Source: Bryobacterales bacterium
Lineage (GTDB): Bacteria > Acidobacteriota > Terriglobia > Bryobacterales > Bryobacteraceae
Length of the DNA: 16,686 bases
Direction of reading: 5' to 3'
NCBI GenBank assembly: GCA_003164075.1
Contig: PLRZ01000166.1
Location: forward strand, 5,764 to 22,449
Below, piece by piece: positions 7,208 to 14,042 of the stretch. Under the pieces are notes generated by a model. That model ran no database searches and was not told where the DNA came from. It saw nothing but the letters and a program-made list of their open reading frames with translations. Position 1 is the stretch's first letter. Each line of letters opens with the position of its first letter. The position numbers and the translations under genes are program-made.

Positions 7208-8259
7208 TCCGCGCTCTTCCCGCGCCACGCCTGTAAGACGTCTTCGTCGGTCTCACTGCCCAAGCGCCGGCGCAGGGCGGCATCCGCCTCTTCGCTGCCG
7301 GCTTCGCGCAGCGACTGCCCGGCTCCAATGCGGATCGATTTTTCCGGATCTTCCAGGCAACGTTCCACAAAGTCGAAGACCGCCGGTTCATGGAGGAGAC
7401 CGCCCAGCAACCGAACGGCCTGGTAAGCCAGAAGCGGCGAGTTCTTCCTGGAAACGACATCGCGGAGCGGCCGAGACAGGCCATCCGGGAGTTTGAGGTT
7501 GCCGTAGCGGTTTCGTAGCGCGGTGAACGCATTCAGCACAGATGCTTCGAGCCCATCCCTGCCGATCATTTCCGCAACTTCAGCGACATCCTCTTGGCGT
7601 CCCTTGGCCCCAAGAAGCTTGAGATAGGCAGGCCGCAGGTACCCGGGCAATTCCCCCGCCGGGCCCACGCGCGCGCGGACCGCATCGATTGAGGACGCGT
7701 CGCCGATCTGCGCGAGCGCCTCGAGAGACGCGCAGATCAGCATCGGGTGGCTGCCCGCGGAGATCAATTCCTCCACGGTCGCCCGAAACTTCGTCTGTCG
7801 TGTATTGCCGAGGCTCTCGACCGCCGTAATGACTACGTTAAGGTCCGTATCCTTCAATGCGCGAGCGTAGATCTCGGATGTGCCCGAATCGCCCAGCCTT
7901 CCCAGAACGTCAATCACGAACTTTCGCCGGTCGCTGTTTTCCTCGCGGAAAGCCCGGTCCAGGTAGGGGATTGCTCTGGCGCCGCGCGCCCGCAGGATCT
8001 CCACCGCTTGATTGCGCAGGAAGGAATCGTCGCTGTCCAGCAGCTTCAAGGCCCCTTCGATTACCTTATCGTGTTCGATCTGGCGCAGCGCGCCAAAAAT
8101 TGCTTCGCGTACGGCGCGGGACGGTTCCTCCAACAACCTGGCGAGAAGCGGTTCAACGCCGGCAGCCTGGTTGGCGTACCCAATGTCTTCGGCGGCGTAC
8201 ATGCGGTCCGCCTCATCGGCGCTGGTCAGTTTGTCAACACATTCGCGTAGTTCGATCAT
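7204..8259 (-). CDS. HEAT-repeat protein of the chemosensory operon
   Basis: 351 residues made of repeated helix pairs of about 30 residues. Clear units include SRAVREAIFGALRQI (47-61), DSFLRNQAVEILRARG (78-93), DRRKFVIDVLGRLGD (110-124), DLNVVITAVESLGN (139-152), MLICASLEALAQIGD (173-187) and KSIRIGAGQSLREAG (307-321). This is the HEAT / PBS-lyase-repeat fold, used as a protein-binding scaffold; no catalytic residues are recognisable. It lies exactly between cheB and cheR with 4-base overlaps on both sides (ATGA at 8256-8259 and at 7204-7207), so it is translationally coupled to the adaptation enzymes. Likely role: scaffold or regulator of receptor adaptation, by inference. From memory, HEAT-like proteins also occur in some myxobacterial che clusters. 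Confidence 0.88.
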   Translation of the reverse strand: MIELRECVDKLTSADEADRMYAAEDIGYANQAAGVEPLLARLLEEPSRAVREAIFGALRQIEHDKVIEGALKLLDSDDSFLRNQAVEILRARGARAIPYLDRAFREENSDRRKFVIDVLGRLGDSGTSEIYARALKDTDLNVVITAVESLGNTRQTKFRATVEELISAGSHPMLICASLEALAQIGDASSIDAVRARVGPAGELPGYLRPAYLKLLGAKGRQEDVAEVAEMIGRDGLEASVLNAFTALRNRYGNLKLPDGLSRPLRDVVSRKNSPLLAYQAVRLLGGLLHEPAVFDFVERCLEDPEKSIRIGAGQSLREAGSEEADAALRRRLGSETDEDVLQAWRGKSAE

Positions 8260-9332
8260 CTCTTTCCACCTACCTTCCCCACTGCCTGTACGATTTTGCC
8301 GGCCACTTCGTAATGCGGAACCACGACGTCCGCACCCCCGCGCTCGATGGCCTCGCGCGGCATTCCGAATACCACGGCGGTCTCTTCGCTTTCCGCAATG
8401 GTCGATCCGCCGGCCTGACGGATTTCGACCATCTGGTCGGCCCCATCGTCTCCGATCCCCGTCATCAGTACACCGACAGTTCTTTGACCGTAGGCCTCCA
8501 GCACGGCTTTCATCATTACGCTAACCGAAGGGACAAAGAGGGTTTGCGGCTGGGAGGGAGTGCGCAGTACGATTTCACCGCTCGACTTGCGATACGGACA
8601 AAGGTGCAATCCGCCGGGGGCAACGTAGCAAGTGCCCGGTTCGACAACCATGCCCGCACGACCCTCTACCACTTTCAACGGACAGTTGTCGTTCAACCTC
8701 CGGGCAAAGGCGCCCACGAATGTCGCGGGCATGTGCTGAACCAGAAAAACGCTGGCCTGCAAATCCGGGGGCAGAAGCGGTAACACCTCGCCCAAGGTGG
8801 CCGGTCCACCGGTGGAAATCCCGATCGCCACCGCGACCGGGCCAGTTGGTGTCCACCGCCGGACGGGAGTTTCTACCCGTTCCCGGGAGGCCAGGCGCCG
8901 CGCACGGTTCTTGTGTAACCGCTGTAGCACCCCCGAACTGGCGGCGGCACGCAACTTTGCCACCAGTTCCTCCGCCACCGCCCCCAGGTTTGCGGAGACC
9001 GTACCGTCGGGCTTGGCGACGAAATCGAACGCCCCCAGCTCCAGGCATTCGAACGTGGTCATGGCGCCGCGCTGTGTGAGAGAGGAGACCATGACGACCG
9101 GACATATCTTCTCTTCCAGAATCATCTGCAACGCCGTGATGCCGTCGAGCTTCGGCATGTTGATGTCCATGGTTACGACATCGGGCCGAAGGTCTCTCGC
9201 CTTGGCCACGGCGTCCTCGCCGTCGCGTGCCGTCCCGGCAAGCTCCAGGTCGGGCTCGGCGGAGATAATCCGTTTTAGAGTTTGGCGCATGAGGGCCGAG
9301 TCATCGGCCACCAGCACTCGAATTGAGCTCAT
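8256..9332 (-). CDS. cheB: Chemotaxis protein-glutamate methylesterase CheB
   Basis: 358 residues in the standard CheB layout. The receiver domain (1-125) has D10, D11, phosphoacceptor D56 (MDINMPKLDG), S83/S84 and K107. The C-terminal methylesterase domain has the catalytic triad S173 (GISTGGP), H200 (VQHMPATF) and D296 (MTGIGDDG). It removes methyl groups from (and deamidates) receptors once phosphorylated by CheA. The ATG at 9332 has only a weak Shine-Dalgarno match. It follows cheW by 70 bases, which contain a strong hairpin (9365-9396), the main break in the otherwise compact operon. Its stop overlaps the HEAT gene start by four bases. Confidence 0.97.
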   Translation of the reverse strand: MSSIRVLVADDSALMRQTLKRIISAEPDLELAGTARDGEDAVAKARDLRPDVVTMDINMPKLDGITALQMILEEKICPVVMVSSLTQRGAMTTFECLELGAFDFVAKPDGTVSANLGAVAEELVAKLRAAASSGVLQRLHKNRARRLASRERVETPVRRWTPTGPVAVAIGISTGGPATLGEVLPLLPPDLQASVFLVQHMPATFVGAFARRLNDNCPLKVVEGRAGMVVEPGTCYVAPGGLHLCPYRKSSGEIVLRTPSQPQTLFVPSVSVMMKAVLEAYGQRTVGVLMTGIGDDGADQMVEIRQAGGSTIAESEETAVVFGMPREAIERGGADVVVPHYEVAGKIVQAVGKVGGKR

Positions 9333-9364
9333 AGTCTTTACTTAATAGCCCATGGTCTTAATAA

Positions 9365-9396
9365 GGGCCGGGCTACCCGGATGGCAACTCCGGCCC
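9365..9396 (-). promoter_or_regulatory. Intra-operon hairpin between cheW and cheB
   Basis: GGGCCGG (9365-9371) and CCGGCCC (9390-9396) form a 7 bp GC-only stem with an 18-base loop, in the 70-base gap between cheW and cheB. On the minus strand it is followed by CTTATTAAG, which is only partly U-rich. It could act as a leaky terminator, an attenuator, or an RNA-stability element setting receptor and CheW levels above the downstream enzymes. Function is inferred. Confidence 0.4.
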
Positions 9397-9402
9397 GTGA
9401 GT

Positions 9403-11226
9403 CTACTTCGCCGGCGCGTCGGCCAGTTCAACCTGCTCGGTTCTCGAGAGGATCTTCTCCACATTGAGGAGAACCACCATGCGTTTCCCGGAGTCCACCT
9501 TCCCAATCCCGGAGATGAACCGTTGGTCGATCCCGGAATGGATCGCTTCCGGCGGAGGCGCAATGTCCTTCTTGCGCAGGCTGAGAACCTCCCGCACGGA
9601 ATCTACGATCAGACCCGTTTTGACGCCGCCCAACTCCACGATCATGATCCTGGTTCTGTCATCGGCCACCTTGGCCTCCAGGTCAAACCGCTTCCGGGTA
9701 TCCAGGACCGGTATCACCTCGCCGCGCAGGTTCGTTACGCCCTCGATGAAACGGGCGGCTTTGGGAACCTTTGTCACTTTGGAAAGCCTGTCAATCTCCT
9801 GGATCTGGGAAATAGGTACACCGTACTCCTCGCCGCTGAGCATGAACGTGACCAGTTGGACCTCGGTCAGTTCCTGGGCAAGGTCGCCTGCCTTCTCGGC
9901 GGCCATTTTGGTATCGGCCGACACCCTGGCAGAGGACCCTGTCTCAATCTCGCGCAGCTTCCGATCCCGCATCAGGTTCGCCACGTCGAGCAGCATGATC
10001 AGGCGGTTGCCGTCATCCAGCTTGGCTACAGCCTCCAACTCCACTCCACCCTCGGAACTGACCATCGGAGGCGGGTCCAGGAGCTTACGCGATACGTTCA
10101 GGACTTCGTTCACATGGTCGACGACCAATCCCAGAACGAAGCCTCCCGCATCCACTACGATGATGCGTTGGTCTTCCTGGATGTTGGCCGCCACCTCGCC
10201 TTCGAACTCATGCAGGCCGGCAGCGATTGCCGATACCGTCGCCACGATTTCCTCGGATGGAGCATGGCCCTGTACCTGCCGGATTGCCTTCTCATTCAGC
10301 GCGCGCAGCTTCGAGAGGGTCTCCATCAGGACCTGGCTCGAACTGTTGGTGGCGCTGATCCATGCCCGGAGACGCTCCGGCGCGGACAAGTCCAAGGGGC
10401 CGGACGCAATTTGTTTGCCCCAGCGCTCATAATGGTCGCGGATGTCGCGGCTGCCGCCTGCAAACTCATCGGCCAGCGACTGCTGGTGCAACAGACGGCG
10501 AAGGTCCACGACAGGCAGAATCTTGCCGCGTACGGTCAAAACACCCAACACGTAGTCGGGTACGTCCGGCACCTGCTTGGGGGCTTGCACGCGAAGGATC
10601 TCGCGGACGTGTTTCATTTCGAACGCGAATTCCTCCTTAGCGATCCGAAATGTCACCATCTGGGCAATGGCATCGGTCACGTTGCCGGCTGCACCGGCGG
10701 CTTCGGTTGCCTGCGGACCGGCGACTGCCGTAGCTGCCGCGCCGGTTTTGCGACGTGTCGAATCGATCTGGCAGACCTGTGCGGCGTTCAAAGCCATGAT
10801 GATGCGCTGGCCATTGTCCAGCTTCACCACGCCCTCCAGGTAGTGGGCCGTGGTTCCACGAATGGCGGGCGGCGGCGGGTCGACGTCGCTGCGAAGCACG
10901 CGGGTCACCTGTTTGACACGGTCCACGCGGAGCCCCGTCTTGACACCGTCAATGTCGATGACGAGGACCCTGGTACGATCCGTCTCTTCAGTGCGTTCCA
11001 TGCCGAAGCGCGTACGCATGTCGATGATCGGAAGCACCACACCCCGAAGGTTGGCGATCCCTTCCACGTAGGGGGGCGTCCGCGGTACTTTGGCCATCTT
11101 GGGCAGGCGAATGATCTCCTGCACCGACATAATGTCGAAGCCGAACTCTTCGTCCTTCAGTAAAAACGTGACGAGCTGGCTCTCTTCCTTCGAAGCGGTA
11201 AGTTCTTGCGCTGTTGGATTCTGCAT
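9403..11226 (-). CDS. cheW: CheW-type coupling protein with three CheW domains
   Basis: 607 residues against about 150-180 for an ordinary CheW. CheW domain 1 is about 15-155 (VEGIANLRGVVLPIIDMR), domain 2 about 187-418 (VLGVLTVRGKILPVVDLR ... LGLVVDHVNEVL), domain 3 about 455-595 (IEGVTNLRGEVIPVLDTR). Domain 2 is split after VVDLRRLLHQ by about 100 residues (251-350), largely helical, with DHYERW and ERLRAWI that recall CZB-type zinc-binding domains but without their Cys and paired His. It links receptors to CheA; several domains suggest it bridges more than one receptor or kinase. The ATG at 11226 has GGAGA about nine bases upstream and lies 34 bases after the receptor stop. The longer frame up to 11400 runs into the receptor gene and was not used. 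Confidence 0.96.
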   Translation of the reverse strand: MQNPTAQELTASKEESQLVTFLLKDEEFGFDIMSVQEIIRLPKMAKVPRTPPYVEGIANLRGVVLPIIDMRTRFGMERTEETDRTRVLVIDIDGVKTGLRVDRVKQVTRVLRSDVDPPPPAIRGTTAHYLEGVVKLDNGQRIIMALNAAQVCQIDSTRRKTGAAATAVAGPQATEAAGAAGNVTDAIAQMVTFRIAKEEFAFEMKHVREILRVQAPKQVPDVPDYVLGVLTVRGKILPVVDLRRLLHQQSLADEFAGGSRDIRDHYERWGKQIASGPLDLSAPERLRAWISATNSSSQVLMETLSKLRALNEKAIRQVQGHAPSEEIVATVSAIAAGLHEFEGEVAANIQEDQRIIVVDAGGFVLGLVVDHVNEVLNVSRKLLDPPPMVSSEGGVELEAVAKLDDGNRLIMLLDVANLMRDRKLREIETGSSARVSADTKMAAEKAGDLAQELTEVQLVTFMLSGEEYGVPISQIQEIDRLSKVTKVPKAARFIEGVTNLRGEVIPVLDTRKRFDLEAKVADDRTRIMIVELGGVKTGLIVDSVREVLSLRKKDIAPPPEAIHSGIDQRFISGIGKVDSGKRMVVLLNVEKILSRTEQVELADAPAK

Positions 11227-11260
11227 AAGGGTTTTTCTCCATCGAATAGGAATCGAGAGC

Positions 11261-13258
11261 TTACCCGTTCTGCAATTCGTCGGCCTGCGAGGCGATGTCC
11301 TCAATGGCTTGCGCGATCTCCTGAGCCGCCTTGAGAGCCTGCTCGGCGGCGCCGGCGCCTTCGGTGCTGGCTCGGCCGGTTTCTTCGGCGGCGCTGGCAA
11401 TCTGCTGGCTGGCCTTGCCCGCCTGCTCCAGAGCGGCCAAGGATTCCATTGAGCCCTTCGACACGTCCTTGATGCCGGCCACGATGAGCTCGCAATCCTT
11501 GACGATCAGATCGAGGTTCGTGGTGGATACCTTGGCTTTCTCGACTTCCTGACGCGCCTTGTTGCCCGCTATTTGGATATCGCTGGCGACCTTCGAGATC
11601 TGGGTTTGGACGTTTCTCACCAGATCCTTGATCTTGTCGGCATTCTCACTGCTCTCGTTTGCCAGTGAACGAATGTCGCCCGCAACCACGGAAAAGCCCC
11701 TGCCATACTCGCCGGCCCGGGCAGCTTCCACGTTGCCGTTGACTGCCAGCATCTTGGTCTGCACCGTGACCATCACGATGGCATCCACAATCTTGTCGAT
11801 CCGGCGCGTGCGCTCTTCCAATTCAAGGACGCTTTTGGCCGATTCGAGGGATGCGTCGGCCGCTTTGCCGATGTTGCCGATCAACTGGTCCACGTTTTGT
11901 TTGTTGCTGTTCAGCAATTCCGCAATCGCCACGGCCTTCTGCGCGCTCGAATCCGCGTTTGCTCCCATTATTTTCGCGGCCTGCAAGAGCTGTGCCGAGA
12001 CCACATTCGACGCTTCAGCGGCCTTGGCCTGGGCACTTGCCGCTTTGTTGATCTGATCGATCGCCGTGGAGATCTGAGCCGACGACGTCTTTACCTCTTC
12101 CGCGTTGGTGGACAGCTCCTCCGCCGTGGCGGCAAGTTCTTCGGCCGATTTCTGTGCATTGGTGGAGGTCTTCAAGGATTCCGCCATCTCTGCCAGTGAG
12201 CGAGCCGCATCGTTCATTTCGGCGTACGCCTTGGATTGCTCCTGCACGGACTTCTGCGCCTCCTGACATGCCGAAGTGGCTTCTTCGGCGGCAGCCGCGA
12301 TCTCTTCCGCGCCCTTCAGAAATTTCTTGGCTCCGGTGAGCGATTCCTGCCCATTCTTTCGAATTTCGACGCACGCGACCTGGATCGCTTCAAAGTCCGT
12401 GGTCACCTTTACCAGATCCTTAGTTACTACCTTGGCTTTTTCGATCTCGTCCAGGTTCTTCTTACCTGCCGCCTCGGTATCGGTGGCGACGACCTTGACT
12501 TGGCTCTGGATCTCATTGACGACTTCCTGAATTCCACGAGCGCTCTTCTCGCTCATCTCCGCCAGGTTGCGGACCTCGTCGGCGACCACGGCGAAACCTT
12601 TGCCGTGCTCTCCCGCTCGCGCGGCCTCAATCGCCGCATTCAAGGCGAGAAGGTTGGTTTGGTCGGCAATGCGGGCTACCGCGTGAACAATCTTGCCGAT
12701 CTCTTCCGACTGCCGCTCGAGCTCACCTACCATCTTGGCGGATTCCAGGTTAGCCCTTGCCGATTCGTTAACGCCCTTAACCAGTTCCTGGATGTCGCCT
12801 TGGGTAGTCTTAGCTAAGACATTGAGTTCGTTGACTTTCTGCACGGCCGCATCCACCCGGCCATTGGCCGTGTCGGAGGCCTTCTCGATCTGATTGATGG
12901 CGGCCCGGGATTCTTCAGCGGCGGCAGAAGCCTCCTCGGCGCCGGCAGCGATGGAGTGCATGGTCTTTTCGAGTTCCACCACCGCGCTGTTTGCTTCGGC
13001 AATGGCGCTGGCCACCTGCTCCGTCGCAGTCGACAGCTTCTCCGCAACAGCCTGCGCCCGAGCCAGCGTACGGGCCCTGGCCTTCTCCTCCGCCATTTTC
13101 TTGGCGGCGACACGGTTCTGGGAGACATCGTCTCCTGCTTGAACGGATGCTTTTGAGGGCGGCGCCGGCGTGGCCCGCTGAGGCGCCAGCCGATTCGTGG
13201 CCAAACGGCCATTCGGCGCTGCGGAACCGTTCACTTTTGGTTCTGTATCTGTGTGCAT
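11261..13258 (-). CDS. Soluble methyl-accepting chemoreceptor with duplicated signalling domain
   Basis: 665 residues with no transmembrane segment, HAMP or recognisable sensory domain; the first 60 residues are low-complexity and basic. Two complete receptor signalling hairpins follow in tandem. Tip 1 (187-240) is canonical ([20 protein letters not shown]). Tip 2 (487-540) is altered ([20 protein letters not shown]). The spacing is exactly 300 residues, and the flanking helices align without gaps ([11 protein letters not shown] with [11 protein letters not shown]). Glu-rich candidate methylation stretches occur ([13 protein letters not shown] at 104-116, [13 protein letters not shown] at 376-388, ASAAEETG at 621-628). 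There is no C-terminal CheR-binding pentapeptide. The ATG has AGGAG eight bases upstream, and it is the first gene of the operon. The input signal is unknown and may arrive through a partner protein. Confidence 0.95.
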   Translation of the reverse strand: MHTDTEPKVNGSAAPNGRLATNRLAPQRATPAPPSKASVQAGDDVSQNRVAAKKMAEEKARARTLARAQAVAEKLSTATEQVASAIAEANSAVVELEKTMHSIAAGAEEASAAAEESRAAINQIEKASDTANGRVDAAVQKVNELNVLAKTTQGDIQELVKGVNESARANLESAKMVGELERQSEEIGKIVHAVARIADQTNLLALNAAIEAARAGEHGKGFAVVADEVRNLAEMSEKSARGIQEVVNEIQSQVKVVATDTEAAGKKNLDEIEKAKVVTKDLVKVTTDFEAIQVACVEIRKNGQESLTGAKKFLKGAEEIAAAAEEATSACQEAQKSVQEQSKAYAEMNDAARSLAEMAESLKTSTNAQKSAEELAATAEELSTNAEEVKTSSAQISTAIDQINKAASAQAKAAEASNVVSAQLLQAAKIMGANADSSAQKAVAIAELLNSNKQNVDQLIGNIGKAADASLESAKSVLELEERTRRIDKIVDAIVMVTVQTKMLAVNGNVEAARAGEYGRGFSVVAGDIRSLANESSENADKIKDLVRNVQTQISKVASDIQIAGNKARQEVEKAKVSTTNLDLIVKDCELIVAGIKDVSKGSMESLAALEQAGKASQQIASAAEETGRASTEGAGAAEQALKAAQEIAQAIEDIASQADELQNG

Positions 13259-13650
13259 TCTGTATATCTCCTAAATCTCGTTCTGAAGGTCGGTCAAGCC
13301 TCGGCAGTGCCGGGCGAGACAGTACTGTTAGTGTGGTTCCGGAGCAGGTTGTCGCAAATTCATTCGAGCGGCATTACCAACCCTTCGGCCAGGCAACGGT
13401 GCTGAGATCGCAATAACGATGTCGCAATATTCGTGGCACGACTTCTATATCGACTGGTTCGACGGAACCCGATAGGTTGCGTCGGGAATAGTTGCCTGAT
13501 TTCCGGGAATTCCAGCTTTTGAGTGGATATAAGGACTTGCGGGAGGGGTGCGAGGTCCCTCTTGAGGTCCCCCCTTGTGCATCCCTCTGTTGACCGGGGC
13601 CATGCCAACGGGAAACCTCGATTCCCGAGCTGTGGGACGGACTTCAGCGA
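13259..13650 (-). promoter_or_regulatory. Leader/promoter region of the chemosensory operon
   Basis: About 390 bases with no gene I can support. The operon promoter should lie here on the minus strand, but no sigma-70 box pair stands out. Visible elements are a Shine-Dalgarno AGGAG just before the receptor start, a perfect 10 bp palindrome ACAGTACTGT (13319-13328) about 61 bases before the start codon (possible operator), a weak sigma-54-like match around 13422-13438, and a 9 bp inverted repeat with one G-T pair (13543-13551 with 13579-13587). Confidence 0.4.
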
Positions 13651-13875
13651 AACTTCAGAACTCCTGATGTCGTGGAATTTGCAGTGAGCCCGCGGGTGGG
13701 GCAGGCGGTGCTCGCCTTCGCTCGATCCTATTTCGAGCGGCGGGCCTAATCCAGCGCGGGCGGGCAGGCGGCACCGCCTGCCCCACCTGCGAAGCTCTCG
13801 CCATCGAAAGGAGTGGCTCAGCCCATTTTCCCCGCCAGGCTGAAATTGCGGGGCGACATCAGGAGTTCTGAACTT
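13651..13875. repeat. 225 bp MITE/REP-like element with terminal inverted repeats
   Basis: The ends 13651-13672 and 13854-13875 are inverted repeats of each other, 21 of 22 bases matching, with core CAGAACTCCTGATGTCG. Inside are GTGGGGCAGGCGG and GGCAGGCGGCACCGCCTGCC palindromic units, a CGCTCGA/TCGAGCG hairpin and a CCCCGC/GCGGGG hairpin. No transposase frame fits. The interior matches 1-100 in inverse orientation. The element sits between the receptor leader and the synthase gene. Confidence 0.75.
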
Positions 13876-14022
13876 GCAGAATTCGAGGAAACCGCTTGCT
13901 TGCGCGCGCGACTCGGAAAGGTAACATTGAAAGGCAAGCACTTACCGAGCCGGACCCGGAGGGCACCCGTCAGGGAGCGGGTTCAATACCGAATTCCGCA
14001 AGTCCCTCTTCAGTCAGCGGTG
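13876..14022. other. Intergenic stretch without a supported gene
   Basis: Between the inverted-repeat element and the synthase stop codon. Short frames cross it, but none has a credible start, ribosome site or recognisable protein. The CCCG/CGGG-bearing segment around 13958-13983 could be another dispersed repeat of this genome, but only one copy is in the window. Confidence 0.4.
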
Positions 14023-14042
14023 GGCTTCAGCCGGCTTCAGCC
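14023..14042. repeat. Tandem palindromic decamer just after the synthase gene
   Basis: GGCTTCAGCC occurs twice in perfect tandem (14023-14032 and 14033-14042), ending one base before the minus-strand stop codon of the synthase. Each unit is nearly self-complementary (GGCT/AGCC), so the transcript can fold immediately after the gene. It may contribute to transcription termination or 3' end stability. No U-tract follows. Confidence 0.6.

Noticed and set aside
9352..11163. 603-codon open frame on the plus strand, antisense to cheW
   Set aside because: It mirrors a clear three-domain CheW gene. Its translation has no family resemblance, and long antisense frames are expected in GC-rich DNA.
11227..11400. 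N-terminal extension of cheW giving a 665-residue protein
   Set aside because: It lies inside the receptor gene, is Pro/Arg-rich shadow coding, and the ATG at 11226 has a good ribosome site and the expected CheW N-terminus.
13325..13345. ECF-sigma-like GGAACC box on the minus strand
   Set aside because: The expected CGTC-type -10 at 15-17 bases is not present; only TGTC at 14 bases.
13422..13438. Sigma-54-type promoter on the minus strand (TGCCACG, four bases, TTGC)
   Set aside because: Spacing fits, but the near-invariant GG at -24 is GC, and no enhancer-binding regulator or second site is visible. It is mentioned only as a weak match.
13360..13941. 193-codon minus-strand frame upstream of the receptor gene
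   Set aside because: It crosses the inverted-repeat element, has no plausible protein composition or ribosome site, and would sit wholly in repeat and leader DNA.
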